Origin: Buddleja alternifolia
Taxonomy: Eukaryota; Streptophyta; Magnoliopsida; Lamiales; Scrophulariaceae
Length of the DNA stretch: 64,000 nt
Direction of reading: 5' to 3'
Assembly (NCBI GenBank): GCA_019426215.1
Contig: CM033395.1
Location: forward strand, 1,185,501-1,249,500
Each line of letters begins with the position of its first letter. Within the stretch, counting starts at the first letter, position 1. Below the pieces are notes generated by a model. It searched no databases. It was not told the origin of the DNA and saw only the letters and a list, made by a program, of their open reading frames with translations. Both the position numbers and the translations under genes were made by a program. Below, in pieces: positions 19,343-32,089 of the stretch.

Positions 19343-22235
19343 ATGGGTAGAAGTCAAGATGTACAAGGTAAACTTTGAAATTCTTTGTATTTGCTCTTTC
19401 TTTCATAGTGCCATGTTAGTAGTGTGAGAAATTATTTATTTTTTCTATAACACTTGATTGATCTACTCTTTGGCCTCTCTACCCTCATGGGGCGTTTCTT
19501 CGTGTTCACTATTGCTTAGGATAAACGTACCTCTTTATTTGGGTAGCTTATAAATCGAAAGTGAGTCCCTTCTGTCAGCTAATTCAATAATGTCAGCTAT
19601 TGCCCTTAGGCTTGGTTCCGTTCAACCATAAAGAAAGAAGCAAAGTGTCCTGCTGGATAAGAAGACCTAAAAGAGAGTTGTGTCTTTGTTGTCCTTTCTA
19701 GTCTAGTGCAATCTATAACCATAAAATTAGATCAACTAATAGCGAAAGAAGGAAACGATTTACCCTCTCCCTAGTAACTTACGTCAACAAACTCATGAAA
19801 AAAAATGAGGAACAACATCTGATTAGCCCTTTATAATACTACCCCTGTTTGCATAATAGATTCCTCTTTTTTTCCCGCTCTTGACGAGTACCATAGGGGT
19901 GTCATGCCCTATAGATGGATGGAGGGTCATCCCAAAGAGGTCGCCTCATGGCTACTGCGAGGCGTATGGCCTTGCTACCTCGCGGTGGCCGCGAGGCATC
20001 AGCCACGGGGTTTGTTGCCTCCTGTCGCTGCCCCGAGGCTTATAGCCTCGGCGTCTTTAATGGGCATCTCTCTGCTCCCTTGTTGACTCGTGAAAGTTTT
20101 TAAAATGTGCTATCGTTTGTTGTACCATCTATGTCGAATTTGTATCTAATTGAACCCCTTACTTTTCATAGGGCTAGAAAGCTCTTCTTCTTCCGATAGT
20201 GATGGTCATTATAGTCATGAGGATCTCGCATGTGCGAGTAGTGGTCATGAGGAAGTTGTGGGGCATGCTGATGGGTCTCAACCTGTGCACCGCTCTGGGG
20301 ATCATACCGTCGACCCCGCCACTTGTGCTACTATCATTTCTAGAGATGATCTTACCGTGCTCTTTGAGGGTACCGTGGTTGATTTTGAGTTGTTAGTGCC
20401 GGTCGAGGGTTGGAAAATTTTAGGTCCTCTTGAGGGACATGTGACCCTTTACTTAGAATATTTTCATTCGGGGTTTACCATTCCCTATCACAGACTCTTT
20501 GGGGGAATTTTAGCCCACTATCAAATTTGCATAAGCCAACTAACCCCCAACTGTTTTACCTTATTTGAGGGTTTTCTTTCGCCGGTTTACTGAGTTCAAA
20601 CTTGAGATAAGCTTAGATGCCTTCCAAGTTCTCTTCACAGTTAGAATGTGTTCTTCCATGTCTTACGTATATTTTCTCCCTTTAAAATTTGTTAGGTTCT
20701 TGGAAGGAAACATTAGTCACAAGGGTACTTGGAAATTAAAATTCTTTTATTTTCCTATAGACCACTTGAGCATACCAACGCCATTACATTGGAGTGAGGG
20801 TGTTATTCCTCATGAGATTACCTGCGCCCAAAAGCAACTTAGGGTTATTTTTGGCAAGGCTAGCTTATTTGACACTAAATTTGACATTAGTTGATTGTAC
20901 ACTCAAGGTATACGTGCTCGTGATTTTGACTTAGTTCGTGATATAGCTTTCAAGAAATGCATGCCTTCATTATTTCGGATATTATCGCTTGGTTTTATAT
21001 GTTTTTTGCAGGTGTGAAGAAGGTCGCTAAAGGTGGCGAGTTCCACCGCCCCTCTGATGCCTCTCACTCTTGCTGCTTTGGCCTCTATGATCACTTGGGG
21101 CCATAGTAGGGGAGCCAACCCATCAGGGCCCCCGCATTCTGTAAAAGACAAAACAGGGGTGCCAAAACCTTTGGGACTTGCCCAGTCTGGCCGAGTGTCA
21201 TGTACCCTCGATTTTGATTTTGTGATGGCCAATTTTGGCACTAGGGGTGTTTAAGGCACTACTTTGGGCGCCACGGCTATCCCCCAAGGCACAAAAGTCT
21301 TAAAAGAAAGGGATGCTGAGAGTATGCACGGGGGTTCAACCCATTCCCTTTATAAAAACCACCGTGATAAAGAAATGGCTTCTCTAAGGGGGTCCGACAT
21401 TTCTGGGGGACGCGCCCCTGTGCGTTCTTCCCCTCCTATGGCTCCTCCTGTGAAGTGTGATCATGACTCCTCATCTGGGAGTTCTATTTCTTCCGGCCTT
21501 GGCAAGGGACTATTTAACTTTGACGTGAATCAGGATCCCAATGTTAACTCTTTTTGGGATACTAGTGATTCCGTGACACCTTGGTCTTTAATGAGGATGG
21601 CCGTGACTAATCATAACTCCAACCGTTTGTCTTGTCTCTCAGCTGAATGCCTTGATCAAGAGATCTCTGCCGAAGCCGGCAGGGTAAGTGTTTCCAAGTG
21701 TTCTTGCCATTATTTAACGACTATGGGTTATGTGCTTAGGCATTCAAGTTTTTGACATGTTGACTTTTTCATTTTTCCAGTCAATCCAACTATCTCATCA
21801 ACTTCTCCTTAAGTGCGAAGACTCAGCGGGAAAGTATGGTGAATGTCGGCAGCAGAACCAGAAACTCTTCTCCAGGTTGTTTGGAGCTAAAGGGTTGGCT
21901 GAAAAATGGGAGAACAAGTATAGTGAGGCCAAGAAAAAGCTCAAGACAGAAGTATATGATTGTAGTTGCTTCCTTGGATCAGATGCTGGGAAAAAGACCT
22001 TACATGACACCCGAAGGTCGGCGGTAGAAAAATTTCGCAAGAGCGTTGACTCCATAGATGAGTGTAATAAGAGGGCATACGATATTGCCAGAGGCTTTAT
22101 GGCCAAGATGGTCCACAAGTGCCATAAGACCTCTTCGAGAGAGTGGTCGTCACCCTGGGGATGATTTTAAGTGGTTATATGGTAATATCCCCAATATTAG
22201 TGATGGGGAGACCGAGGCGGGGGGGCGACACCGCT
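19343..22235 (+). pseudogene. Antisense accessory gene of the Gypsy element (transposase-28-like)
   Basis: The gene lies opposite to gag. Exon 1 (19343-19367) is ATG plus 22 nt in a CCAACCATGGG context and ends at a CAAG|GTAAAC donor. The acceptor TTTTCATAG at 20171 joins it in frame to a serine-rich exon. That exon contains YFHSGFTIPYHRLFG and the phrase ISQLTPN, as in the putative gypsy-type transposon domain (PF04195 style). A 1-base shift near 20.57 kb moves to the next frame (FTEFKLEISLDAFQV). Exon pieces at 21264-21682 and 21781-22235 flank a GTAAGTG...TTTTTCCAG intron; the last is lysine-rich and probably coiled coil. Accessory antisense genes are known in Tat-lineage elements. Function is unknown. 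Confidence 0.65.
19368..20171 (+). other. First intron of the antisense gene
   Basis: The donor GTAAAC follows CAAG and the acceptor is TTTTCATAG. The 1+2 base split codon restores frame across it. The intron includes GC-rich text at 19900-20060 (GCCTCG, GAGGCTTATAGCCTCG) that recurs at 26180-26300, so part of the element's non-coding DNA is duplicated. Confidence 0.55.
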
Positions 22236-22381
22236 AGCTAAGCTGGTGGCCACCCGCCTAGCCCTCCTTAGTATTTTGTCCTATCTATTCATTTTGTTTT
22301 CCCTTGTGTTGGGATATCTCTTTTATTTTAGACTTGATATTTGTAAGACTTATTTTTGCCTGGCCGCTTGTGGGCTAGATT

Positions 22382-25300
22382 TGTTGTGAATCGAACCAGT
22401 GGATAAAATTTTCTTTTCTCGATTCACAAAGCCCGGATTCAATTCATATTTTGATAATTTTATTTACACATAAAATCGAAAACCAAGAAGAAGATGTAAT
22501 CCAATTAACTTGTTCGATGAATTCTAAAGCCAAGGTTTTAGAAGCAACGGATCGTTCCTTCCTATAGATTATCACGCGAAAGATGATCTTCAATTCTTGA
22601 AGCTCGACCTCCTCTACCTCAGACTAGGTTGGGCGACTAGGGTTTATGGGGAGGGAGAAAGGATTTTAGTGTTTTACTCTTTTTCACGCTCTAAGATGAA
22701 AAATCACATAAAGTTATGTTTTTGGTTAAATACATAGTGTTTAAATAAAAAACTACTCCTTTGCTAAGGAGGAGGGGGGAGGGGGCGAAATGTCCTAGGG
22801 ATAGCTTTACTGGGGTTCATCCAATTCCAAGCCCAATGTTAAGTATTTAAATAATATTCCCAGTCCAATCCAATTGGTAATTAGTTAAATATTATGCTCC
22901 TTTTATTAATAGTACTTTATTAATTCTAAATTAATAATACTATTAATATTGATTGAATAAAATTATTTAATTTACAATAATTAAATATATTTATTGTTAG
23001 GAATTTCATGTTAGATGTTTTGATGATGACAATTAGGATTTTGTGTTAGACCCCAAAATATGTAAGTTTGATTTTAGTAGAAAATTTGTATAAGCCTTGA
23101 AGCGTTAGTTTTTGTAATAGGCTTATTAGGCTTTGTTTTATTTTGCTTTAGATTGTTAGGCTAAGTAGTCTTAGGCTGAGCGTCTGATAATTTCTGAGTG
23201 AGTTTATCAGTGGTAAAGTTCGAAGACTCAAGCGCCTGATTTCTGAAAGAAGATAAAAGTCTCCAAGCGTCCAATTGACCAGCTACATCAAGCGTTTCCT
23301 TATGGGACATAAGTAATGTCACCAGGATTTATTTTTAAGTCCAGAAGGAGTTTAATGCAAATATTCTCGAAGCATTAAGTACCAACGGATATTTAATTCA
23401 AATGCATTAAATGCTGATAAGAGCATTAAATGTGATAAGCACTTTCAGACGTACGGAGAAGCCACCCTATTGGACTGTCAACTCTGTCAGACTGCATCAT
23501 CAACTTTTGTGCAGCAGATTTTCAGAAAAAAGGACAAAAGTTGTTCACTCGCAGAAGTGAGAGACACGCGCCTGTGCATGTGTCAAACAGACACTTTCTC
23601 CAAGAATGCCTATAAATAGGACTTCAACAACAAGCCAAAGAAGAGAACAATTAATCTTCAAGACGAATTGCTGTTGCATTGAAGTCTCATTCCTTAAACT
23701 CTCAGAAAAGCCAGAATATTCAAGAAAACATTCCCTTTGCTTTTCTTCAATCCCGAGACAGTCAACAAATATCTCAAACATTCTTTTCGAAGAAACCACT
23801 TTCCTACTGAGATATTTCAAAGTTGTTTGAATTTCATCAAAATCAAACAAACTGCTTTAGAAAAACCCATCCAAGCCTCGCGATCTGTGTGAAGTCGAAG
23901 TTGGATACTTACATCATTTCTGGGTGAAAGAAGCAAGGAGATTGAACTGATTTGGAGCAGAAATCTGTGTGATCAAGGAGCTCAAGTCATCGACATCTAT
24001 CTCTCCCTATTGTGTAGAAGATTCTGTGTGATTCTTTGAGAATCACTTTAGTGGATTGCCTCCAAGTGTTCAAGGAGAAGAAGGACGTAGTTGGGATTAC
24101 ATCACCCAACGAACCTTACAAATATTGTGTTATTTACTTTTCAGTCAATCATATCATATCATATCATTGCATAAATTGACTAAGTAAAATACAATCAAAC
24201 GCTAAGCAACTAAGAAACTTCTGGTGACGCTAAAGCTTTCAAAAGAAGACTAGAAAAATCATTCCGCTGTGCTAACACTGATTAAAGAACTGAACGCTTA
24301 AACCCACTCGGTTAAAGTATTCAAATCTTGAAGTCTAAGTTAACTCTCTAAAAACAGTTTTCATCAGATGCTTAACCTAAGCGTCCATATTTCTAAGAAA
24401 ACGCGCAGTCAAGCGTTCCCTTTTCAAGCGTCCAAAACCATTTTAATACGAAATCTTTTTGAAGTCGAAAAAGACTTCAGGGTCTATTCAACCCCCCCTT
24501 TTAGACCCTTTCGTATGCCACTTGGGACCAACATTTATTATAATCAATACACATCCCTTTGATAATTTCCACTCTAAGTCAAATTACCAAAATACCCTTC
24601 ATAAGTAAAACTCCTTTATTTTATCATCTTTACATAGCGCGACTCTCTAGGCTCATCTTGATCGACATTGGGAGAATTCCAAGGATATAGTTATCACCAA
24701 GCCATTCCCGTGAAGCTATACCAAAACCCAATCAAGTACGAGATGAATATTTCATCATGAACCTTTATGGTATAATTACCATACGAGTATAAACTCTTCA
24801 CTGATGCAACCCGATCAAGTAAGGGTCATGGAACCTCAACCTCATATAACTTTAAACTGTACTACAATAATACTGATGTGAAATTACCAAACTGCCTTTT
24901 ATATCCAATACAAGTCAGTCATTAATGCTTTGGCCAAAGACTTTATTTTCACAACACCTATGACATACAGGTCGCTTCTCATTTACTTTGGAGACAGTGA
25001 ATTCCTTATTGACAGTCCATTTTCCATTGTCGAACGCACCAATTGAATCGTACTTCGAGGTCGACCCCACCAACGGGTGATTGGGCCTAACTACTCTAAT
25101 AACTTATTCAATGGTACGAGCACAATGTAAAGGACTCCTCAGGTCTAAAGTTCACTCATACTATCATAACCGATAATCCTTATCATTGACTGTCACAGAG
25201 TAAAAACCCATGTGATAGGATTACAACGAGTCATTTATGAATATGTCAACTCCGTTAATCATATTCATGACACCAGCTCTCACTATCCAATCAGTGTAAG

Positions 25301-25612
25301 ACCAGCATTTTTCTTGTCAAAGCAAGTGTCATACGAGTTGAACCTAAACGCCCAATTTAGATTCTTTAACTCGCGAACTATGTTTATAGGATCAAACACT
25401 TAACTCCACCAGTGCTCCTACTTAACAAATAAGTAGTGGTGAGTACACCTTGATCTTAATGACCTATTTTTTCAATACATTCAATGCCACAATTAGATTT
25501 ATAAGAACAAACTCAATGCCTTTTATTAATCAATAATAATGTTCATACAATATAAATAAAATGCCTTCTTAAATCTAATTCCTCAATGGCATAGAGGGCA
25601 TAACACCTAACA
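22382..25612 (-). mobile_element. Copia-like solo LTR, TSD AGATT
   Basis: Identical AGATT repeats flank it (22377-22381 and 25613-25617). The minus-strand start is TGTTAGGTGTTATGCCCTC, a common plant Copia LTR start, and its end is GATTCACAACA. Without the nested LTR and its TSD it is about 1.69 kb. No PBS, gag or pol is found, so a solo LTR is the simplest reading. Confidence 0.75.
22995..24533 (+). mobile_element. Sirevirus-type solo LTR, TSD TTTAT
   Basis: TTTAT flanks both sides (22990-22994 and 24534-24538). It starts TGTTAGGAATTTCATG and ends CCACTTGGGACCAACA, matching the LTRs of the full element at 38810 and 51026. A CCTATAAATAGG TATA box lies at about 23610. Length is 1539 bp. It is nested in the solo LTR 22382-25612, so it is the younger insertion. 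Confidence 0.85.
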
Positions 25613-25617
25613 AGATT

Positions 25618-27009
25618 AACTCTTATATTATTTTATATTACACTTTTGCTTGTATAAGTATTGACTATAACTATCTCTTCTCACCCTTCGCGTCATGAGT
25701 GTTAGGTCAATTGCTTAGTTATTTTTTCGTACCCTGTAGCTCCGTAAGCGTATAAGTCAGGTACTTAAATTGTTTATATATTTTGCTACACTTTAGCGTC
25801 ACTTGCTAACATTCCGTTTAAAAAATGCTAGCTAAAACACCTCATTGCTCCTTGGCTTAAAAAATGCTAGATAAACGCCTCATTGCCCCTTGCCCCCTAC
25901 TCCTTAATGTGTTAACCAAGGGTAAGGTATTTAGGAGTAAGTTCGTAATGGATGTTTCATTCTTTGCACAATTTGTTTTGATGTTCATAGTTTATCGATT
26001 ACCCCCTCTTTATCGTAGTAGTACACGCCTGTTTGATGATACTCACCATGGGCGTAATCATTTCTTGTGTATACCCGCCAACGTGGGGGGTATTTTATAT
26101 TGAGTTTGGTTTTCTACTATTTAGATGAGCATCCATACATTGGTGTAAAAATAAGGTTGGGCATAAGGCCCTATGCATTGAGGGGGTGTCACTGGGCGAC
26201 AACCTTTGCAGCTTAGCCTCGCGTCTACCCTCAAGGCCTCGAGATCACGTGCCTAAAGGCACGCTGCCTCGAGGCTTATAACCTTGGGGGCGTTTGAGAG
26301 GGGTGACCTTTAGCGGTCGCTTTGTAATCTTTTTATTTTCAAGCATAGAGGGCTATCACTTTTTATAATATTGGCTATGTAAATTTGCAAGCCAACGTCC
26401 GATTTTAAAATCGTAATGCCCCCCACTCCTTTGGAGTTTTCTACACGTAGAGATGGATCATTACGCTAGTCGTATTAGTATAACCTCGGTCCAAAGTTTA
26501 TGTTAGAAGGGAGGTAGTTTTATAAACCTCATCCCCTCTCGGTGCTACTGAAAAGGTTATGAGGTGGACTAGCCTCGACCGAGTTTTAGTTAACTTGGGG
26601 GACTTTTGTTGTTCCACCTATATTAACCTCTGAAGGGGTCGTATGTTAAATGAATGGCTTCAGTCGGAATCATTGGTCCCGAGGAGCCTTTGTGGGCGTT
26701 GTCATATATTTTCATGTGGAATCACATGCATTTTAACAAATTAATCTAACTCGCACAGTAGCATCAAGAAAAAGTGCTATAAGGCACTTAGCAAGCATAT
26801 ATTGAAAATTTAAGATATCCAAGATTCAATGCAAAACGAATGGGGGTGCACAAAGGCACCTCAAAACTTAAATGGGGTAGTTTGTGCTAGTAGGCACCTC
26901 TACGCAACGCTTGGCTTGTGGCCAACTCAAAATTGTCTAATGGAATCATAATTAAAAGAAATGCGAGATAGTCTTCTACTTTAATTGATACCTGCAGATG
27001 CCTCACTAG
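25618..27009 (-). other. Gypsy non-coding region between protease and antisense gene
   Basis: No pol motif is seen in any frame. A tandem duplication of AAAAAATGCTAGATAAA text lies at about 25819-25890. Minus-strand purine tracts AAGGAGTAGGGGGCAAGG (about 25892-25909) and AAGGAGTGGGGGGCATTA (about 26418-26434) resemble the element's PPT. The stretch at about 26.47-26.61 kb is the counterpart of 7486-7640 in the related plus-strand element. Confidence 0.6.
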
Positions 27010-27759
27010 GCTTAGTAAATTTTTCAATTCGGGGATTTCCCTTCATGAGGAGTTCTCTTACACTTAGCTACGAATTCCGTTACACCTCTCGCCATCATTG
27101 GCTCTTTGCCCTTGACCTCAATTGGCTCTGTGGCCTTTGCTTGCATCACTTGATGCGCGCTGGAGTCTCTCCTTTTCGTGATAGGTGCAGGATTGTTGAG
27201 GCAGACCATGCCTTCTTGGAGCGACATGTCTTGGGTGTAGGCCCCTTTGGAGGCAGTTGACAGTGGGTATGCTTGTTTAGCACCCCCTAGCTGGGCCTTG
27301 CCCCCCCAAGCGATTTTTTTCCATTCGTGAAATCAAGTTGATCATAGCTTGCTTACCCTTGTCCTCGTGACTTGGACCATCGTGTTTCCTCTAGGGTTTT
27401 CTGAAGGCATTGGCATAGTACTCTCTAGCTATCTTCACTTCTCCAACCGCCTCTACCGTTCCAACTGGGGTTGGGAACTTCATTTTCATGTGGAAGGTTG
27501 ATATGACCACTTGAAAAAGGTTCAAGCTCGGCCCCCCAAGATAACGTTATATGTGGAAGGGGCTTTAACCACCAAGAACTTCACCATCTTGGTAGAGCGG
27601 GCTGGAAATGTACCCACAAACATAGGCAAAGACACCTCACCGAGGGCATCCACTATTTCTCTTGTGAAACCCGTGAGAGGGGTCTTGACCATTTGGAGTT
27701 GTGCATTATCAACCCCCAATTGGGTGAAGGCATTATAGAATATGATGTCTGCTGAGCTT
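27010..27759 (-). pseudogene. Gypsy protease, C-terminal part
   Basis: On the minus strand, from 27759, the frame reads SADIIFYNAFTQLG, then PLTGFTREI and GEVSLPMFVGTF, and ends at 27522 with APSTYNVILGG. The next frame continues with FHMKMKFPTPVGT, the usual protease-RT linker of Tat-like elements. RT should follow but is absent. The N-terminal part with the active site lies on the other side of the solo LTR at 27760-29209. The plus-strand relative is at 6355. Confidence 0.7.
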
Positions 27760-29209
27760 TGACACGAAAAATTCTTACGTGTTTTCACAGCAAGTGGGCT
27801 GGTCGTGTGTAGTAATAAAGTGAATTTTTAAGTCCGAATTGTCGATCCCACAGAGACTTGTATTTTAGACTTCTTGAATTTAAAGCAAGCAATAATTAAA
27901 CTAAAACTAAAGATTTTAAGATTTTAAAAACAATATATTAAACTAAAACAAGAATTAACTCAAATATTATGGAAGCAAGATACAAGAAACAAGATGTCGA
28001 AATTAAGATAGCTATGAAAGAGAGCAACTAAGACACATGTGTTGGCACAAATTAATCAATTTTCATTATAAACATGTTCTCATATTATTAGACTACTGTT
28101 GCTTTGGTGAAAATTCCTTAATTAATTACTACACGATGTCTCGGCTGTAATAATCCTATGACTAAGTGACGGTTCTTTAAATACGTCTATCCAAGAATCA
28201 AATCATTAACCATGCATTCACGTTTTAGAATTTCCTCGGATAAATCCGGCTAACTGCACCCGGGAATCTATACCTATTCCTAGGAGCAATTCCTTATGTT
28301 TTTCAGATGATGTGATGATTTCTTTGAACCCTAACTTATATTCTCTCGAATGAATAAACTAGGCTAATTACCAAGCATATGGTGATCAAACATATGATTG
28401 GGATTAAAACACAAAATCAATACACAAAGCAACAATAGAATTAATATGAAAAACACAATTTATAACTCAAATATCATAATTTAGCCTCAACATGGCCTTA
28501 GTTCGAAGAATCTAATTCACCATAAAAGATAAAAGATAGTAACTTAAATTAAGATTCAAATTCATAGACAAAAATAAATCTAAATCTAAGAAACTCCCTC
28601 GTATTTTTATTATTGAACTTCGATCTTCATCTCTTCCATGCTTCTTGATTTCTTCACCTTCAAGGGTTCTTGAAAATCTTCATGAATATGTAAAAACTAT
28701 GTCTAAACCCCATTAGGGCTCTATTCTATATGTATTTTCGTCCCCTTAACCCTAGAGAACTGATCTAATATATATAAGGGTGGAAGGGGAAGACTCCAAC
28801 TGGAGTTAGAATTGGAAATTTCCAAAAATCTGCTATTTTTCCCGTCAGACGCAACGTTCGAACGTCCAAAAGCTAACGTTCGAACGTTAGGAACAGTAGC
28901 ATTTTGCCTTCTACGCAGCGATCTTGTTTTCTTCATAACTTTCTCTACAGACCTCCGATTTGGGTGATTCAAGTTGCCACGTGAAACTAAGACAGATATA
29001 TAAAACTTTGTAGAAGAAATATTTGTCAAATTCCATCTCTAAATACTCTGAAATTCTGCATTTCCGTCCAGTTTTCCTCAATTGCAATGATTTCTTACCT
29101 TTACTCAATAAGCACACAAATTACAAGCATATGTGGCATAAATCATGCATAAAACAATATAAAGCACATGAATATGAGGCTCTAAAACATGTAAATTCAC
29201 ACCCTATCA
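27760..29209 (-). mobile_element. Athila-like solo LTR, TSD AGCTT
   Basis: AGCTT repeats flank it (27755-27759 and 29210-29214). The minus-strand start is TGATAGGGTGTGAATTTACA and the end TTTTTCGTGTCA. Near its 3' end is CTCTGTGGGATCGACAATTC, a phrase typical of Athila-like LTR ends. Length is 1450 bp. It splits the protease gene right after the active-site motif. Positions 28858-28893 hold two copies of the palindromic core AACGTTCGAACGT. Confidence 0.8.
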
Positions 29210-31055
29210 AGCTTCTGCTATCCACCAAAATCTTCTTGACCCAAAAGTTTGAGATAGTCGCCTATATTACTAAGGCGTCGTTCTTCAAAGGAAATTGATT
29301 TTCCATGTCTTGGGCTCCAAACTCAATGCTTTGATCCTTTGGCTCCACCTGATTTACTTGTTTCGCCTGCGGGTGCTGATAGCATGCAACCCTGTAACAG
29401 CCCTCAACAAGGCCTTCCTAGAGTTAGCAAAATCTCCCCCTGTGGGGCCTCCTAAGATCACTCCTATTATTCCATTCATTGGGGGGTCTCCTTGTCCACG
29501 TCCGTCCTGGGGGGATTGAATTTTTCTATCTCCACTTGTAGATGGTGGCACTCCTCAGTAGTCTGACCTTTGTCTCGGTGGAACCTACTGTACTTCTTGG
29601 ACTTAAGTCGGCTAGGATTATCCTTCATCTTCTGTGGCCATTGAACTATGCCTTGCTGCTCGGTGATGGCCAAAACTTGCTCATGCGGGAGTGTAAGTGG
29701 GGTATATTTTGAAAACCCTGATGGAGGCATGTGCTTACGCTTCTTAGGCTCTGGCTCCTTATCATCTTCCCTGTTCTTTCTTTTGTTACCACCACCGTCT
29801 TATTTCGCCTTGCCCATAGTCTCTTCAATCCTTATATATTTCCCTAGCCAATAGCTCTTCCACAGTCGACGGTGGTTTCCCAGCTATAGACTCCTTGAAC
29901 CTACTGTTGCGCAAATTTCTTTGTGTTATCCTTGACAAAAACTCATGGTTAACATGCGGTACTTCAGATACCGCCGTGGAGAAGCCATACATACTCTCTC
30001 AGGGACTCTCCATCTTTTTGGACCACAGTGAACAAAAAGAAGACTGTGTTTGGATATTTCTTGTTCATGTAGAAGTGACTGAGGAAATGCCGTATCAGCT
30101 GCTCTAAGCCGATGATAGTACCGGCGGGCAGTTGGTTGAACCGGCTAAGGGTCCGACCAGACCAAGTCGTTTGGAAAATCTTACAGTATGCTGCATCACT
30201 GACGGCGTACATGTCAGTCTTTGCATTAAACTTGTCAACGTGTTCTTGAGGGTCTCCAGCTCCCTCATATTCACTAAGGTGTGGTATCTTCAGTCCCTTT
30301 GGTATGGACTCTGCAAAAATAGCTGGGCAGAAAGGACTTCTCTTGGGGAGAGCTACATCTAAAGGTACTGGCTGCATGTCCTCATATCTTTCCCGGTTCT
30401 CCAAACTTTCATCTTGGTAAGGTACTTGCTTACACCGGCTTTCTTACCTCGGCAGGGTCTCTTCGGGGGTCAAGGAGACTTAACCTCTGCGTGGAGACCT
30501 AGGGGACGTTGGCCTCCTATCTCTTCCTTGTGGTGGCCTCTCAGGAGGTGAAACCACGCTGTTTTTTTTTTTTTCATGTGATGCCCCATTCACCGGAGAG
30601 TTGAATTGCCTTGACTCGATCCCGCTAGGGGTTAGAGACTCCTGATCTTGGTAAGGGGATAAATTAGGCTCAAGTCATTGGGGGTGTCCTTTTTCGCGAA
30701 GCTCCTGACCCCTATGCATTGACTGAAGGGGTGGAACTTAGGGCCCCCTCTCTTGAGGTGGGGGCTCATCTTGGGGATTCCTCACTTGGGGGTCTTACCC
30801 CCTGATAGCTGATGAGATGGGCGTCGAGCGAGACAAATGTACCTGGGCGTATTGTTAGACCGCACGAGTTGCTGCCTGCATTGAGACATCTTCTACAAGG
30901 GCTAGGAGTGCCTCTTGAGTGATCTCGAACACGCTACTAGTAGGGGGTAGAATCACCGCTGTTGTGACTGGAGGTACATTTTGCTCGTTCACTGAAGTTG
31001 GTGGAACTGGATTCCCACCACCAATGTGGACGTCTGACACTCCCTCTTGCGGTGA
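29210..31055 (-). pseudogene. Gypsy gag main part and protease active site
   Basis: Reading the minus strand from 31055: a proline-rich stretch with VFEITQEALLALVEDV, then the frame 30404-29964 with the gag core (IPHLSEYEGAGDPQEHVDKF, then LSRFNQLPAGTI and HFLSHF). The frame 29730-29476 has the conserved YSRFHRDKGQTTEECHHL segment. Near 29215-29260 the minus strand gives FWVKKILVDSRSS, the protease active site with Gly changed to Arg. Several stops and shifts separate the pieces. Confidence 0.75.
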
Positions 31056-32089
31056 CACTACTACAAAAACCGCCTATTACAGCGGGTTTGTTTTTTTACC
31101 TATTACAGCGGTTAAAAACCGCTTTAATAGGGATTCTTTTTTCTTTTTTTTGAACCCTATTAGAGCGGTTCTAATGTGAACTTAGAACCGCTGTAATAGG
31201 GATTTTATTCCCTCCCTACTAGTTTGCAACCTTCCTATACAACAGATTCAATATATTCAATAAACCAACACAACAAACCAGCTGCACACTACAACAAATT
31301 CAACAGAAACAACAAAAACCCAAAACTTCAATATAACCAATTCTTTCCTTCAACAACAAAATTTTATAATCTCCAACAAATGATCACGTGTTTACAATCA
31401 ACTAATTAAATTATTCACAATTTAAATACAACAAATCAAATCATAATTTACAACAAGTCACAATGTACAAAAAATGCATTACCTAATTTCTAATCGCATA
31501 CGATAATGTATTTTGCCACTTCGCAGCGTACTTCATCAATTTGCTCTTGAATGTAGAAGAAGCATCGACAATCATGAAAGTACTGCAAGATATATATAGA
31601 GATTGCAAACCCAAATGACATTTCAGTTACCTACCAAAGGTTTAATAACTTCAAAAGGATAAGAAATTGAGTATTAGGATTATGCATACTGTTGTTGGGA
31701 TTATAGATTCTCCGCGGCTAATAATATCCTTCATGAATCTCATAACGAAGTAGCCACAATCTACGTCGTTTGTCTTCCGGGGGCACTACACACTACTACA
31801 GAAATGACCTATTACAGCGGTTTTTTTTGGCCAATTACAGCGGTTTTAACCGCTGTAATAGGTACCGCTGTAATTGGTTCAGGCCAATTACAGCGGTTAT
31901 ACAAATAACCGCTATTAAAAAAAAAATTATTTTTCCGGGGCCTATTACAGCGGTTTTTTCCAAAACCGCTGTAATAGGCCCCGGAAAAATAAATTTTTTT
32001 TTTACCATGTTGAAATGATACGAAATTCGCACGGTCATAGAGAAACGGCATTTTGAACAAAACGCAAGGCAAAGCCTTGCGCTCTCGTG

